Translations under genes and position numbers: made by a program
In this document: positions 25,242 to 31,754 of the stretch, in pieces
Position numbering within the stretch: position 1 is the stretch's first letter
Layout of the letters: each line of letters opens with the position of its first letter
NCBI GenBank assembly: GCA_947628705.1
Contig: CANRAZ010000022.1
Location: 1-37,339 of the forward strand
Length of the DNA stretch: 37,339 nt
Direction: 5' to 3'
Source of the DNA: an uncultured Lachnospiraceae bacterium
GTDB lineage: Bacteria; Bacillota; Clostridia; Lachnospirales; Lachnospiraceae
Notes under the pieces: generated by a model
Databases searched by the model: none
Seen by the model: the letters and a program-made list of their open reading frames with translations, nothing else
Told to the model about the DNA's origin: nothing

Positions 25242-25937
25242 TTATATATCATACAACGCATTTCCACCGAATTTGCAGTACAGAACATTCTTTTTATCAA
25301 TTGTTATCATTTCTCCCTCCTGATCTATAATCAACATTCCTCCTTTAAATCTCATCTTTCTCAAATCGTAACATTTTATTTCTACTCCATCAGAAAGAAA
25401 AACACTTACATTTGAATACTTATAAAGTGTATAAGGTATATCACATATATATAACAGTACGATTTCCACAATAGACATCGTTATAACCAGCACTGCTTTT
25501 ATACCCCATAAACTTTTTCCATTAAAAATCATCATCATCGAACTCATAGCATTAAGAATCAAAGCATATAAAACAATAAATAACTTTGAATTTTTAATGA
25601 ATATAAGTTCCTTTTTAAAGTAATTTATTTTATTAATTAGGGCAAAATTCAAAAAACCAAATACAATCGAAAAAATCAACCCTAAAATCATTGCACTCAC
25701 ATTAGATTTTGAATTATAACAAATCAATAATATAAACAATGATGTAATAAAAGAAAAAATAAATGACAAAATCAGAATAACAAATACAAGCAAAATGTTA
25801 TAATATGCTTTTTTTCTTTTTCTATAGATTTTTTTCCATCTGATATTTCCCATTATTTTTTTTATTACTGCTATTATCATAAAAATAACATTGACTATTA
25901 CATTTATAATAATTCCAGATAGTATTTCATCATACAC
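25242..25937 (-). CDS. Uncharacterised multi-spanning membrane protein (element cargo)
   Basis: This 231-residue protein starts with GTG at 25937, eight bases after GGAGG. About five or six hydrophobic helices fill residues 8-180 (GIIINVIVNVIFMIIAVI, LLVFVILILSFIFSFITSLF, IEIVLLYICDIPYTLYKYS-like end). A small hydrophilic beta-type tail of about 55 residues follows (VEIKCYDLRKMRFKGGMLII, then DQEGEMITI). I recognise no family. The gene is strikingly AT-rich relative to the host genes, supporting recent acquisition. It lies just inside attL, where mobile elements often carry cargo; surface exclusion, immunity or defence roles are possible but unsupported. Confidence 0.7.
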   Translation of the reverse strand: MYDEILSGIIINVIVNVIFMIIAVIKKIMGNIRWKKIYRKRKKAYYNILLVFVILILSFIFSFITSLFILLICYNSKSNVSAMILGLIFSIVFGFLNFALINKINYFKKELIFIKNSKLFIVLYALILNAMSSMMMIFNGKSLWGIKAVLVITMSIVEIVLLYICDIPYTLYKYSNVSVFLSDGVEIKCYDLRKMRFKGGMLIIDQEGEMITIDKKNVLYCKFGGNALYDI

Positions 25938-25996
25938 AACAAAATCCTCCTTTTTTTCTTATTCTACATGAATACTTATAAAAAGTAAATAAAAAT

Positions 25997-26025
25997 AAGC
26001 CTCCAGCCATACAGGCCAGAGGCTT
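25997..26025 (-). terminator. Terminator after the cell-wall-binding-repeat gene
   Basis: AAGCCTC (25997-26003) pairs with GAGGCTT (26019-26025), with an inner CCAGCC/GG-type extension. Read on the minus strand it is followed by ATTTTTATTT, as expected for a Rho-independent terminator of the gene ending at 26045. Confidence 0.65.
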
Positions 26026-26044
26026 TTAGTGTCATTTGATTGTT

Positions 26045-26593
26045 TTACACTGTCAACAGCTGACTATTAAGCCACCGTTGGAAGGCTTTAACCATCGTAG
26101 ATGGATTTGAAATATATCCATCCACCGGAGTTTCAAGCCATTTTTGCATTAATCCGATCGTTTCAGGGCCAATATGTCCATCAATTTTTGCTCCGACTTT
26201 TTTCTGAATCGCACGTATTATTGCAGAGCCTTTATCAGAGCTCTTACCGTCCCACCGGCAGGAGCATAGCCCCGGATTAGCCGCACGGTAACAGTCAAGC
26301 TGTTTGCTTATATATTCGTCCTGCACGGTTCCAAAAACTTTTTGAGCCGCAAGCGTTGTTTTCCTTCCCCATTTGCCGTCAATCTCCAGCAGCTCCACTT
26401 CTTCTTCCGCTACCCTTCTTTTCTGTCTCTCAACCTTTCTAAGGAAATCTGCCGTTGCTTTTTTAAACTTCTCCATGCGCCTTTCATACTCGTCCGGGGG
26501 CAGGATGGGCCGATGCACACGCACAATGGCATGCGGATATTCATATGTTTTGACTGTGTAGTCGTACTTTTCCTCATCCTTTTCCTTTATCAT
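26045..26593 (-). CDS. Peptidoglycan-binding-like domain protein of the element
   Basis: This 182-residue protein starts after AAAGGAG. Residues 1-65 are charged and helical (YEYPHAIVRVHRPILPPDEY, then ERRMEKFKKATADFL), a type of small protein I associate with recombinase-bearing islands. Residues 68-182 carry two repeats resembling the C-terminal cell-wall-binding part of phage lysins (EIDGKWGRKTTLAAQKVF; AKIDGHIGPETIGLMQKWLE; VKAFQRWLNSQL). No signal peptide or amidase/muramidase domain is present. It may be a lysin remnant whose catalytic half was replaced, or a protein repurposed for another role. Confidence 0.72.
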   Translation of the reverse strand: MIKEKDEEKYDYTVKTYEYPHAIVRVHRPILPPDEYERRMEKFKKATADFLRKVERQKRRVAEEEVELLEIDGKWGRKTTLAAQKVFGTVQDEYISKQLDCYRAANPGLCSCRWDGKSSDKGSAIIRAIQKKVGAKIDGHIGPETIGLMQKWLETPVDGYISNPSTMVKAFQRWLNSQLLTV

Positions 26594-26639
26594 TTTGACT
26601 CCTTTATGCTTTTGACAAATAATATGCTGTTAAGGCTTG

Positions 26640-26804
26640 TCAGCTTTCTTGTTCTTCGTTTTCATCATCCTTCTTGTCCCTGCTCTTCACAGTTTTACTT
26701 TCCACTATGCCAAGAATGTAGCCTTTTTCAAAATTCGTCATAAGCTGCAACCCTCCAGCGATGGTATTTATGATTTCTTTTTCTCTTGGTGCTAGAGTCG
26801 TCAT
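26640..26804 (-). CDS. Small prophage-type protein, 54 aa
   Basis: ATG 26804 follows AAAAGGAGG with good spacing. The product opens with TTLAPREKEIINTIAGGLQL and continues FEKGYILGIVESK, ending in a charged tail. Small proteins with this FEKGY-G pattern commonly sit next to phage-type XRE repressors in Clostridia; their function is unknown. It is divergent from XRE repressor 1 and lies 46 bases upstream of the cell-wall-binding-repeat gene, so both are likely on one transcript. Confidence 0.7.
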   Translation of the reverse strand: MTTLAPREKEIINTIAGGLQLMTNFEKGYILGIVESKTVKSRDKKDDENEEQES

Positions 26805-26856
26805 TTTGATACCTCCTTTTCATTTCCTCATTTTGTTTTCTTTGTGAACTTTTTTA

Positions 26857-26885
26857 TTGACTTTATATCCCGCCTGTAGTATTTT
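26857..26885 (+). promoter_or_regulatory. Promoter of XRE repressor 1
   Basis: TTGACT (26857-26862), a 17-bp spacer and TATTTT (26880-26885) lie 28 bases before the ATG at 26914. Confidence 0.6.
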
Positions 26886-26913
26886 TAATATAGAAACTTC
26901 AGGGAGGTAACAG

Positions 26914-27288
26914 ATGAATGCTATGAACGCTAGAATTAAAGAGCTTCGCAAAGCTCTTGGATTAACACTTGAACAGTTTGGAAAGCGTTTAGGAGTAAAA
27001 AAAACAGCAATATCCAACATTGAAAATGATCATAGAGGCGTGACGGAACAGATGTTTTTATCCATTGTCCGGGAGTTTAATGTAAATGAGCAGTGGCTTA
27101 GAACCGGCGAAGGTGAAATGTTTGTAACTCTTACTAGAAATCAGGTTATCACTGATTTTGCAGGAGACTTAATAAGGGAGCCGGAATCATTTAAGGCTCG
27201 GCTCATCGAAGGGTTGACAAAATTGGATGAAAACGACTGGGAAGACATTGAAAGAGTTGTGCTTAAAATTTGGGGAGAAAAAGGCTGA
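26914..27288 (+). CDS. XRE-family repressor 1
   Basis: This 124-residue protein starts after GGGAGGTAACAG. The Cro/C1-type HTH is at about residues 8-62 (KELRKALGLTLEQFGKRLGV, then KKTAISNIENDHRGVT, ending near NEQWLRTGEGEMF). The C-terminal half (NQVITDFAGDLIREPESFKA) is almost identical to that of the second XRE protein at 28708-29100, while the HTH differs. The gene ends within a strong hairpin shared with a convergent small gene. It probably represses the element's TGTAAC-N4-GTTACA promoters, though which of the two repressors binds which site is not known. Confidence 0.88.
   Translation: MNAMNARIKELRKALGLTLEQFGKRLGVKKTAISNIENDHRGVTEQMFLSIVREFNVNEQWLRTGEGEMFVTLTRNQVITDFAGDLIREPESFKARLIEGLTKLDENDWEDIERVVLKIWGEKG
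27095..27271 (+). repeat. 177-bp repeat, copy 1 (second copy 28889-29065)
   Basis: The 3' halves of the two XRE genes align without gaps over 177 bp, with eight mismatches counted by eye (about 95% identity), while the 5' halves are far more divergent. This suggests a recent duplication or gene conversion confined to the C-terminal half. Confidence 0.85.
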
Positions 27289-27309
27289 GGATTATCTTCT
27301 CCTCAGCCT
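27282..27309 (-). terminator. Bidirectional hairpin between convergent element genes
   Basis: AGGCTGAGG (27282-27290) and CCTCAGCCT (27301-27309) form a perfect 9-bp stem with a 10-base loop, containing the stop codons of both convergent genes. On the minus strand it is followed by TTTTTCT, a proper U-tract; on the plus strand the run is weak. Confidence 0.75.
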
Positions 27310-27401
27310 ATAAGCTTTAATACAAATCTGTAAATGAGCTCAAGCAGCTCCGAATCTTCACAGCTCTCAAGCAGCTCCAAAATTTTTTTCTTGTAATCCA
27401 T
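27303..27401 (-). CDS. Small helical protein, 32 aa
   Basis: ATG 27401 follows AGAGGTG by ten bases. The peptide (MDYKKKILELLESCEDSELL, then a hydrophobic ELIYRFVLKLIG end) is a charged amphipathic helix pair of a kind often found next to XRE repressors in clostridial prophages. A TTGACA promoter overlapped by the palindrome TGTAACTAAAGTTACA drives it, and a strong terminator ends it, so it is a deliberate single-gene transcription unit despite its size. Confidence 0.6.
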   Translation of the reverse strand: MDYKKKILELLESCEDSELLELIYRFVLKLIG

Positions 27402-27430
27402 ATTTAGTTTTCACCTCTTATTTTGTTTGC

Positions 27431-27469
27431 TGTAACTAAAGTTACAGTAAACATTTGTTCTGTTGTCAA
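27431..27469 (-). promoter_or_regulatory. Promoter and XRE-type operator of the 32-aa gene
   Basis: On the minus strand, TTGACA (27464-27469), a 17-bp spacer and TGTAAC (27441-27446) form the promoter. The -10 lies within the perfect palindrome TGTAACTAAAGTTACA (27431-27446). The same TGTAAC-N4-GTTACA pattern recurs at 29277-29292. Confidence 0.65.
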
Positions 27470-27583
27470 TAAGCGGTGTGTTTTTTTGCAAAGTTATAAG
27501 AACGCTAAAATTTTAATAACATTAAAAGGAGGACATGGAGACGTCAAAAACAAATCAGGAAAAGGAAAGAAGTATATAATTCT

Positions 27584-27707
27584 ATGAAAAAACATATATA
27601 ACATTATAATTTGCGTTCTTGCAGTAATATCCGTCGTTTTTTCGATTATCGATTTTACAAAGGGCCTTAACCAAACAATTTTTTGTCAAAAGCAAAACGC
27701 TTTTTAA
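27584..27707 (+). pseudogene. Frameshifted small membrane protein gene
   Basis: ATG 27584 gives MKKHI and a stop. A one-base shift opens IYNIIICVLAVISVVFSIID followed by FTKGLNQ, ending at TAA 27705-27707. A basic start plus a single hydrophobic helix suggests a decayed small signal-anchor protein. Just before it, AGGAGG and an ATG at 27536 encode only 14 residues. These relics occupy most of the 27402-27932 gap. Confidence 0.3.
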
Positions 27708-27758
27708 ACACAAACGGATTTAAATACGTGCTATACCTCTCAGGCATATTAATCTTTG

Positions 27759-27808
27759 CCTTTTCCTTTATCATCTTAACTTCTTTCTGTTAAGGCTTGT
27801 CAGCTTTC
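27759..27808. repeat. Decayed duplicate of the 26578-26648 region
   Basis: Two exact blocks recur in the same order: CCTTTTCCTTTATCAT (26578-26593 and 27759-27774), and a 22-bp block (26627-26648 and 27787-27808). The original spans the start of the cell-wall-binding-repeat gene and the end of the 54-aa gene. The duplicate is shortened and non-coding. Together with the XRE duplication it points to an old tandem duplication of this module. Confidence 0.6.
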
Positions 27809-27874
27809 CTAATAAACCCATTATCAAATTTAATTTGATGTCAATACCAAAATCAACTTTTTTCGGATTTTTAG

Positions 27875-27903
27875 TTGCTTAATTTCAAATTTTATTGTAT
27901 TAT
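27875..27903 (+). promoter_or_regulatory. Promoter of S24 repressor gene
   Basis: TTGCTT (27875-27880), a 17-bp spacer and TATTAT (27898-27903) lie about 30 bases before the ATG at 27933, with GGGAGG between. Confidence 0.6.
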
Positions 27904-27932
27904 ACATACAAAATCCATTATGGGAGGTTGAA

Positions 27933-28574
27933 ATGACTGATTCTGAGCAAAAACTAATTTTTTCAAAAAACCTAAACTTTTATCTCTCATCAACTAATAA
28001 AACTCAAAGAGAGGTAGCTTGCGCAATCGGCGTGTCACCTCAAACATTTAATACTTGGTGTCAAGGAATTGCATTGCCTAGAATGGGGAAAGTGCAAAAA
28101 CTTGCGGATTATTTTGGAATTGGCAAGTCAGATTTAATAGATCAACGACCTTCAAAAATGCTTTCCCCCAAAAAAGGTGTGGTTATAAACGTTCTAGGGC
28201 GAGTTGCTGCTGGCATACCTTTAGATGCCATAGAAGAAATAATTGATACTGAGGAAATAACTGAAAATATGGCCAGAAAAGGCACCTACTTTGGATTGCA
28301 AATCCATGGTGACAGTATGGAACCGGAAATGTTCGACAATGACATTATTATTGTTAAACAGCAGGAAGATGCCAATAGCGGTGATATTGTAATTGCCTTA
28401 ATCAATGGTGACGATGCAACCTGCAAAAAACTCATGAAGTATAATGCAGGCATCGGCTTAATTCCATTTAATTCAAAATATGAACCGATGATTTTTTCCA
28501 ATCAGGACGTAATCGAAAAACCGGTAAAAATCATTGGGAAAGTTGTTGAACTGCGCAGAAAATTCAAATACTGA
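27933..28574 (+). CDS. CI/LexA-like repressor with S24 self-cleavage domain
   Basis: This 213-residue protein has an N-terminal XRE HTH at about residues 8-65 (NKTQREVACAIGVSPQTFNT, then WCQGIALPRMGKVQKLADYF). The S24 peptidase domain follows, with the cleavage bond Ala93-Gly94 (RVAAGIP), nucleophile Ser128 (IHGDSMEP) and general base Lys165 (DATCKKLM). Such repressors cut themselves when bound to RecA filaments after DNA damage. This gives the element an SOS-type input separate from the XRE pair. GGGAGG precedes the ATG. It is followed by an exonuclease stub and XRE repressor 2 on the same strand. Confidence 0.93.
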   Translation: MTDSEQKLIFSKNLNFYLSSTNKTQREVACAIGVSPQTFNTWCQGIALPRMGKVQKLADYFGIGKSDLIDQRPSKMLSPKKGVVINVLGRVAAGIPLDAIEEIIDTEEITENMARKGTYFGLQIHGDSMEPEMFDNDIIIVKQQEDANSGDIVIALINGDDATCKKLMKYNAGIGLIPFNSKYEPMIFSNQDVIEKPVKIIGKVVELRRKFKY

Positions 28575-28594
28575 TAAAACAAGGGAGATTTATT

Positions 28595-28705
28595 ATGTTT
28601 CTCGATTTTTTTAAGCAATATTTAAAACCATATATAGATTTTGTTGTTTTTGACTTAGAAACAACAGGTCTTAATTCAAGAAGTGCTGAAATAGGAAGTG
28701 ATTAA
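28595..28705 (+). pseudogene. Truncated DnaQ-like exonuclease stub
   Basis: ATG 28595, with AGGGAG upstream, opens a 36-codon frame containing the exonuclease I motif of the DEDD superfamily (DFVVFDLETTGLNSRSAEIG), after which it stops at 28703-28705. A real enzyme needs about 150 more residues with motifs II and III. The break falls exactly where XRE gene 2 begins (its ATG is two bases after this stop), so insertion of the duplicated XRE gene probably cut it. The remaining reading may now serve as a translated leader for XRE 2. Confidence 0.65.
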
Positions 28706-28707
28706 AA

Positions 28708-29100
28708 ATGCAAACACAAGGTGATCGAGTAAATGAAGTTCGGAAATTTTTGAATTTAACTCTTGAAAAATTTGGCGAACGGTTAGGTGTCACAAAAACT
28801 GCGATTTCCAGATTAGAAAAAGGTGAGAGAGCCTTAACAAAGCAGATGATACTTGCTATTTGCCGCGAGTATGATATAAATGAAGTTTGGCTTAGAACCG
28901 GCAAGGGTGAAATGTTTGTAACTTTTACCAGAAATCAGGTTATCACTGATTTTGCAGGAGATTTAATAAGGGAACCGGAATCATTTAAGGCTCGGCTCAT
29001 CGAAGGGTTGGCAAAATTGGATGAAAGCGACTGGGAAGACATTGAAAGAGTTGTGCTTAAAATTTTTTTGGGGAAAAGTGAGAAATTTACGGCAGAGTAG
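28708..29100 (+). CDS. XRE-family repressor 2
   Basis: This 130-residue paralogue of the repressor at 26914-27288 has an HTH at about 8-62 (VRKFLNLTLEKFGERLGVTK, then TAISRLEKGERALTKQMI), clearly diverged from copy 1, including the recognition helix (AISRLEKGE against AISNIENDH). The C-terminal half (NQVITDFAGDLIREPESFKA) is identical over long stretches. No strong ribosome site is seen apart from GGAAGTG in the preceding stub, suggesting coupled translation. Distinct DNA-reading heads on the same body suggest two operators or competition for one. Confidence 0.88.
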   Translation: MQTQGDRVNEVRKFLNLTLEKFGERLGVTKTAISRLEKGERALTKQMILAICREYDINEVWLRTGKGEMFVTFTRNQVITDFAGDLIREPESFKARLIEGLAKLDESDWEDIERVVLKIFLGKSEKFTAE

Positions 29101-29242
29101 GCACAGTATGCAATTGACCACTTAGATTAGCTTTATGACATAAATTGATTTGAATGAAATTAATCTATATAAGTGAATTTTAAATAGTAGTATTAAAGTT
29201 CAATAAAGCAGAAAAAAATTCCGAAAAAACGTAAAAAAACGA

Positions 29243-29292
29243 TTGACAGCTTAGTTTTTTGCATATATTATAAAAGTGTAACAAAGGTTACA
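29243..29292 (+). promoter_or_regulatory. Strong promoter with XRE-type operator before NYN gene
   Basis: TTGACA (29243-29248), a 17-bp spacer and TATTAT (29266-29271) form a near-consensus promoter. The palindrome TGTAACAAAGGTTACA (29277-29292) covers the expected transcription start. It matches the operator at 27431-27446 in both arms. Confidence 0.75.
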
Positions 29293-29302
29293 TGCTAATA
29301 AT

Positions 29303-29357
29303 GCTCTAGGTTGTACGTCGCTCTATATATGAGACTGACCGAACCCTAGGGCTTTTT
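29303..29357 (+). terminator. Leader hairpin and U-tract (attenuator) before NYN gene
   Basis: GCTCTAGG (29303-29310) pairs with CCCTAGGGC-type sequence (29344-29352). Inner short stems (GTC/GAC, CTC/GAG) lie around a TATATAT loop, and TTTTT follows at 29353-29357. It lies between the promoter and the start codon, so it can abort transcription unless bypassed. The trigger is unknown. Confidence 0.6.
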
Positions 29358-29373
29358 AATTCTGGAGGTACAT

Positions 29374-30051
29374 ATGAAAACAGCCATTCTAGTTGATGGC
29401 GGCTTTTACCGTCGTCGTGCACAAAAAGTGTTTGGAGATAAAAGTGCTGAAAATCGAGCAGATGAATTGGCTAACTACTGTAAAAAACACTTAAACTCTC
29501 ATGGTGAAAGGAATGAATTATACCGTATTTTCTATTATGATTGTCCTCCGACGTCCAAACGTATTTTTCATCCTTTTACACAAAGGCAGGTAGATTTATC
29601 CAAAACCGACTTATATGAATGGACAATTCAATTTTTAAATGAGCTTAAAAAGAAACGTAAGTTTGCACTTAGGTTAGGAAAACTTGCTGAGGAACAAGCT
29701 CATTACACCATACGTCCTCAAGTTGTAAAAAAACTGTGCACAGGAACAATTAGTTTTGATGATTTAACCGAAAGTGATTTTCTTCTAGAGATTTCTCAGA
29801 AAGGAGTGGATATGAAGATTGGTCTTGATATTGCTTCTTTGGCATATAAGCAACAAGTGGATCAAATTATTCTCATATCCGGAGATAGTGACTTTGTGTC
29901 CGCTGCCAAGCTTGCACGACGTGAAGGGATAGACTTCATTCTGGATCCACTAGGTGCACCTATAAAGCCAGATTTATTTGAACATATAGATGGTCTGCGT
30001 ACATGTGATAAGGCTTATACAAAGCCCAATAACACCATTGACGAAAATTAA
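29374..30051 (+). CDS. NYN-domain (PIN-like) RNase
   Basis: This 225-residue protein starts after GGAGGTACAT. It has the NYN/LabA acidic active site: Asp8 (MKTAILVDGGFYRRR), Asp146 (KGVDMKIGLDIASLAYK), Asp171 and Asp173 (IILISGDSDFVSAAKLARRE). The middle segment is basic and helical. NYN domains are PIN-like nucleases that usually cut RNA. This gene is the most tightly controlled in the element: consensus promoter, operator at the start site, attenuating hairpin. That suits a toxic or defensive nuclease released when the element's repressors are lost. Its target is unknown. The recombinase follows by 123 bases. Confidence 0.88.
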   Translation: MKTAILVDGGFYRRRAQKVFGDKSAENRADELANYCKKHLNSHGERNELYRIFYYDCPPTSKRIFHPFTQRQVDLSKTDLYEWTIQFLNELKKKRKFALRLGKLAEEQAHYTIRPQVVKKLCTGTISFDDLTESDFLLEISQKGVDMKIGLDIASLAYKQQVDQIILISGDSDFVSAAKLARREGIDFILDPLGAPIKPDLFEHIDGLRTCDKAYTKPNNTIDEN

Positions 30052-30138
30052 ACCTCTTTATAAATCCACCAAAAGTGACATTTACAAAAGGTAGAAAATA
30101 ATCTAAACCTATACTCTCTTGTAAAAAACTTAGCAAGT

Positions 30139-30153
30139 ATTGAATAATTCAAT
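30139..30153 (+). promoter_or_regulatory. Perfect palindrome at recombinase gene start
   Basis: ATTGAATAATTCAAT is a perfect 7-1-7 dyad, eight bases before the AAGGAGG of the recombinase gene. It overlaps a possible -10 (AATAAT, 30143-30148) preceded at 18 bp by TTGTAA (30119-30124). It could be the operator that holds the recombinase off. Confidence 0.5.
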
Positions 30154-30174
30154 ATGCGAAAAGGAGGTTGCTAC

Positions 30175-31737
30175 ATGTACATTTCTGAATTAAATCTGTC
30201 CGGAGAAGAAGTTCTGGTATATTTACGTAAATCACGTTCTGACGATCCATCACTTTCAGTTGAAGAGGTATTGGCAAAACATTCCAAGATGCTCCATGAC
30301 TATGCGGACAGTTATTTATCGTCTCCTGTACCTGCCGGCAACATATACAGGGAGATTGCAAGCTCTGAAACGATTGACGGGCGTCCGGAAATGCTGCGCC
30401 TTTTAAAGCGTGTCGAATCTGATGATATTAAGGCCGTTCTCATCGTCGAGCCTCAGCGACTCAGCAGAGGCGACTTGGAGGATTGCGGCAGGATTATAAG
30501 GATATTTAGATATACGCAGACGCTTATCCTTACTCCTTATAAAGTTTATGATCTAGAAGATGAGTTTGACCGTGACGCTTTTGAGAGAGAGCTCAAGCGC
30601 GGCAATGACTACCTGGAATATTACAAGCGAATCCAGGCGCGCGGAAAGCTCCTGTCAATTCAGGACGGGAATTTTTTAGGATCTGTCCCTCCGTACGGTT
30701 ATGAGAGGGCGTTTGTCAAAGTTGGGAAAAAACAGTGCCCGACTCTTAAAGTAGTCCCGGAACAGGCAGAAGTTGTAAAAAAAATATTTGAGCTTTACAC
30801 GACAACCGATGCAGGAGCGCATAAGATATGCCGTTATCTTAACGATCTGGGAATCGCAGCTCCGGGCGGCGAATACTGGCAGCCTTTTAATATATATAAA
30901 ATACTGGAAAACGAGCATTACATCGGCAAGGTTAAATGGTTTGCAACAAAAACCACAAAAAGCATTGAAAATCAGGATCTCATTAAATCGCGTCAACGAA
31001 TGAAAGACTATCTTCTATATGACGGAAAGCATGAGGCTATTGTGTCAGAAGATGTTTTTTATGCTGCCGCTGCAAAAAAAGGACAGGTTGTGCGTGCAAA
31101 AAAGGATACTGCGATTAAAAATCCTCTTGCCGGACTGCTCCATTGCTCAATGTGCGGTTATGCAATGTTTTACAGGACATCTGCCAAGAGCCGGCCGAGA
31201 TTTGCCTGTTTAAACCGTCAATGTGACTGTGCTTCAACCTCTGCCGATGCCGTTCTTGACATCGTGGCTAACACTCTGGCAACGGAGATTAATAATTTTA
31301 AGATTAAAATTAAGGAAAATACGGAAGATACTGTTATACTTTTTCACGAAAAACAGATACAGAATCTTTCAAACAAATTAAATAAGTTGGAAACAAAAGA
31401 GCTCACACAGTGGGATGCCTACTCTTCAGGGGAAATGCCGAAAGAGATCTTTCGGAAGCTTAACGCCGCCCTGCTCAAAGAGCGCGAAGAACTGCAGGCT
31501 TCTTTGGCTGCTGCCAGAGCTTCCATTCCGAAAAAAATTGACTATGAAGCTAAAATCGCAAAGTACACTGATGCTTTAAATGCCCTGCAGGATGACACGG
31601 TACCGGCATGTGACAAAAACAGCTATTTAAAGCAGGTCATTGACGACATTATTTACACAAGGCAGCGGGGAAAGCTTATTAAAGTTGGAACGTGGGACAC
31701 CCCGCCATTTAGCGTTGACATTCGGTTAAAATTATAA
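30175..31737 (+). CDS. Large serine recombinase of the spmA element
   Basis: This 520-residue protein starts at ATG 30175 after AAGGAGGTTGCTAC; an earlier in-frame ATG at 30154 lacks a site. The catalytic domain has Y16-L-R18-K-S20 with nucleophile Ser20 (VLVYLRKSRSDD), and VEPQRLSRGDLEDCGR. The recombinase domain covers about 165-300 (GSVPPYGYERAF; HKICRYLNDLGIAAPGG; ILENEHYIGKVKW). The zinc ribbon has Cys324/327 and Cys345/350 (CSMCGYAMFYR, FACLNRQC), followed by a coiled coil. It is the relative of SpoIVCA-type enzymes that excise skin elements. Its stop is 27 bases from the attR core, the usual layout. It should be the enzyme that integrates and excises this element. Confidence 0.95.
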   Translation: MYISELNLSGEEVLVYLRKSRSDDPSLSVEEVLAKHSKMLHDYADSYLSSPVPAGNIYREIASSETIDGRPEMLRLLKRVESDDIKAVLIVEPQRLSRGDLEDCGRIIRIFRYTQTLILTPYKVYDLEDEFDRDAFERELKRGNDYLEYYKRIQARGKLLSIQDGNFLGSVPPYGYERAFVKVGKKQCPTLKVVPEQAEVVKKIFELYTTTDAGAHKICRYLNDLGIAAPGGEYWQPFNIYKILENEHYIGKVKWFATKTTKSIENQDLIKSRQRMKDYLLYDGKHEAIVSEDVFYAAAAKKGQVVRAKKDTAIKNPLAGLLHCSMCGYAMFYRTSAKSRPRFACLNRQCDCASTSADAVLDIVANTLATEINNFKIKIKENTEDTVILFHEKQIQNLSNKLNKLETKELTQWDAYSSGEMPKEIFRKLNAALLKEREELQASLAAARASIPKKIDYEAKIAKYTDALNALQDDTVPACDKNSYLKQVIDDIIYTRQRGKLIKVGTWDTPPFSVDIRLKL

Positions 31738-31754
31738 TTTTTTTATAATATGCA

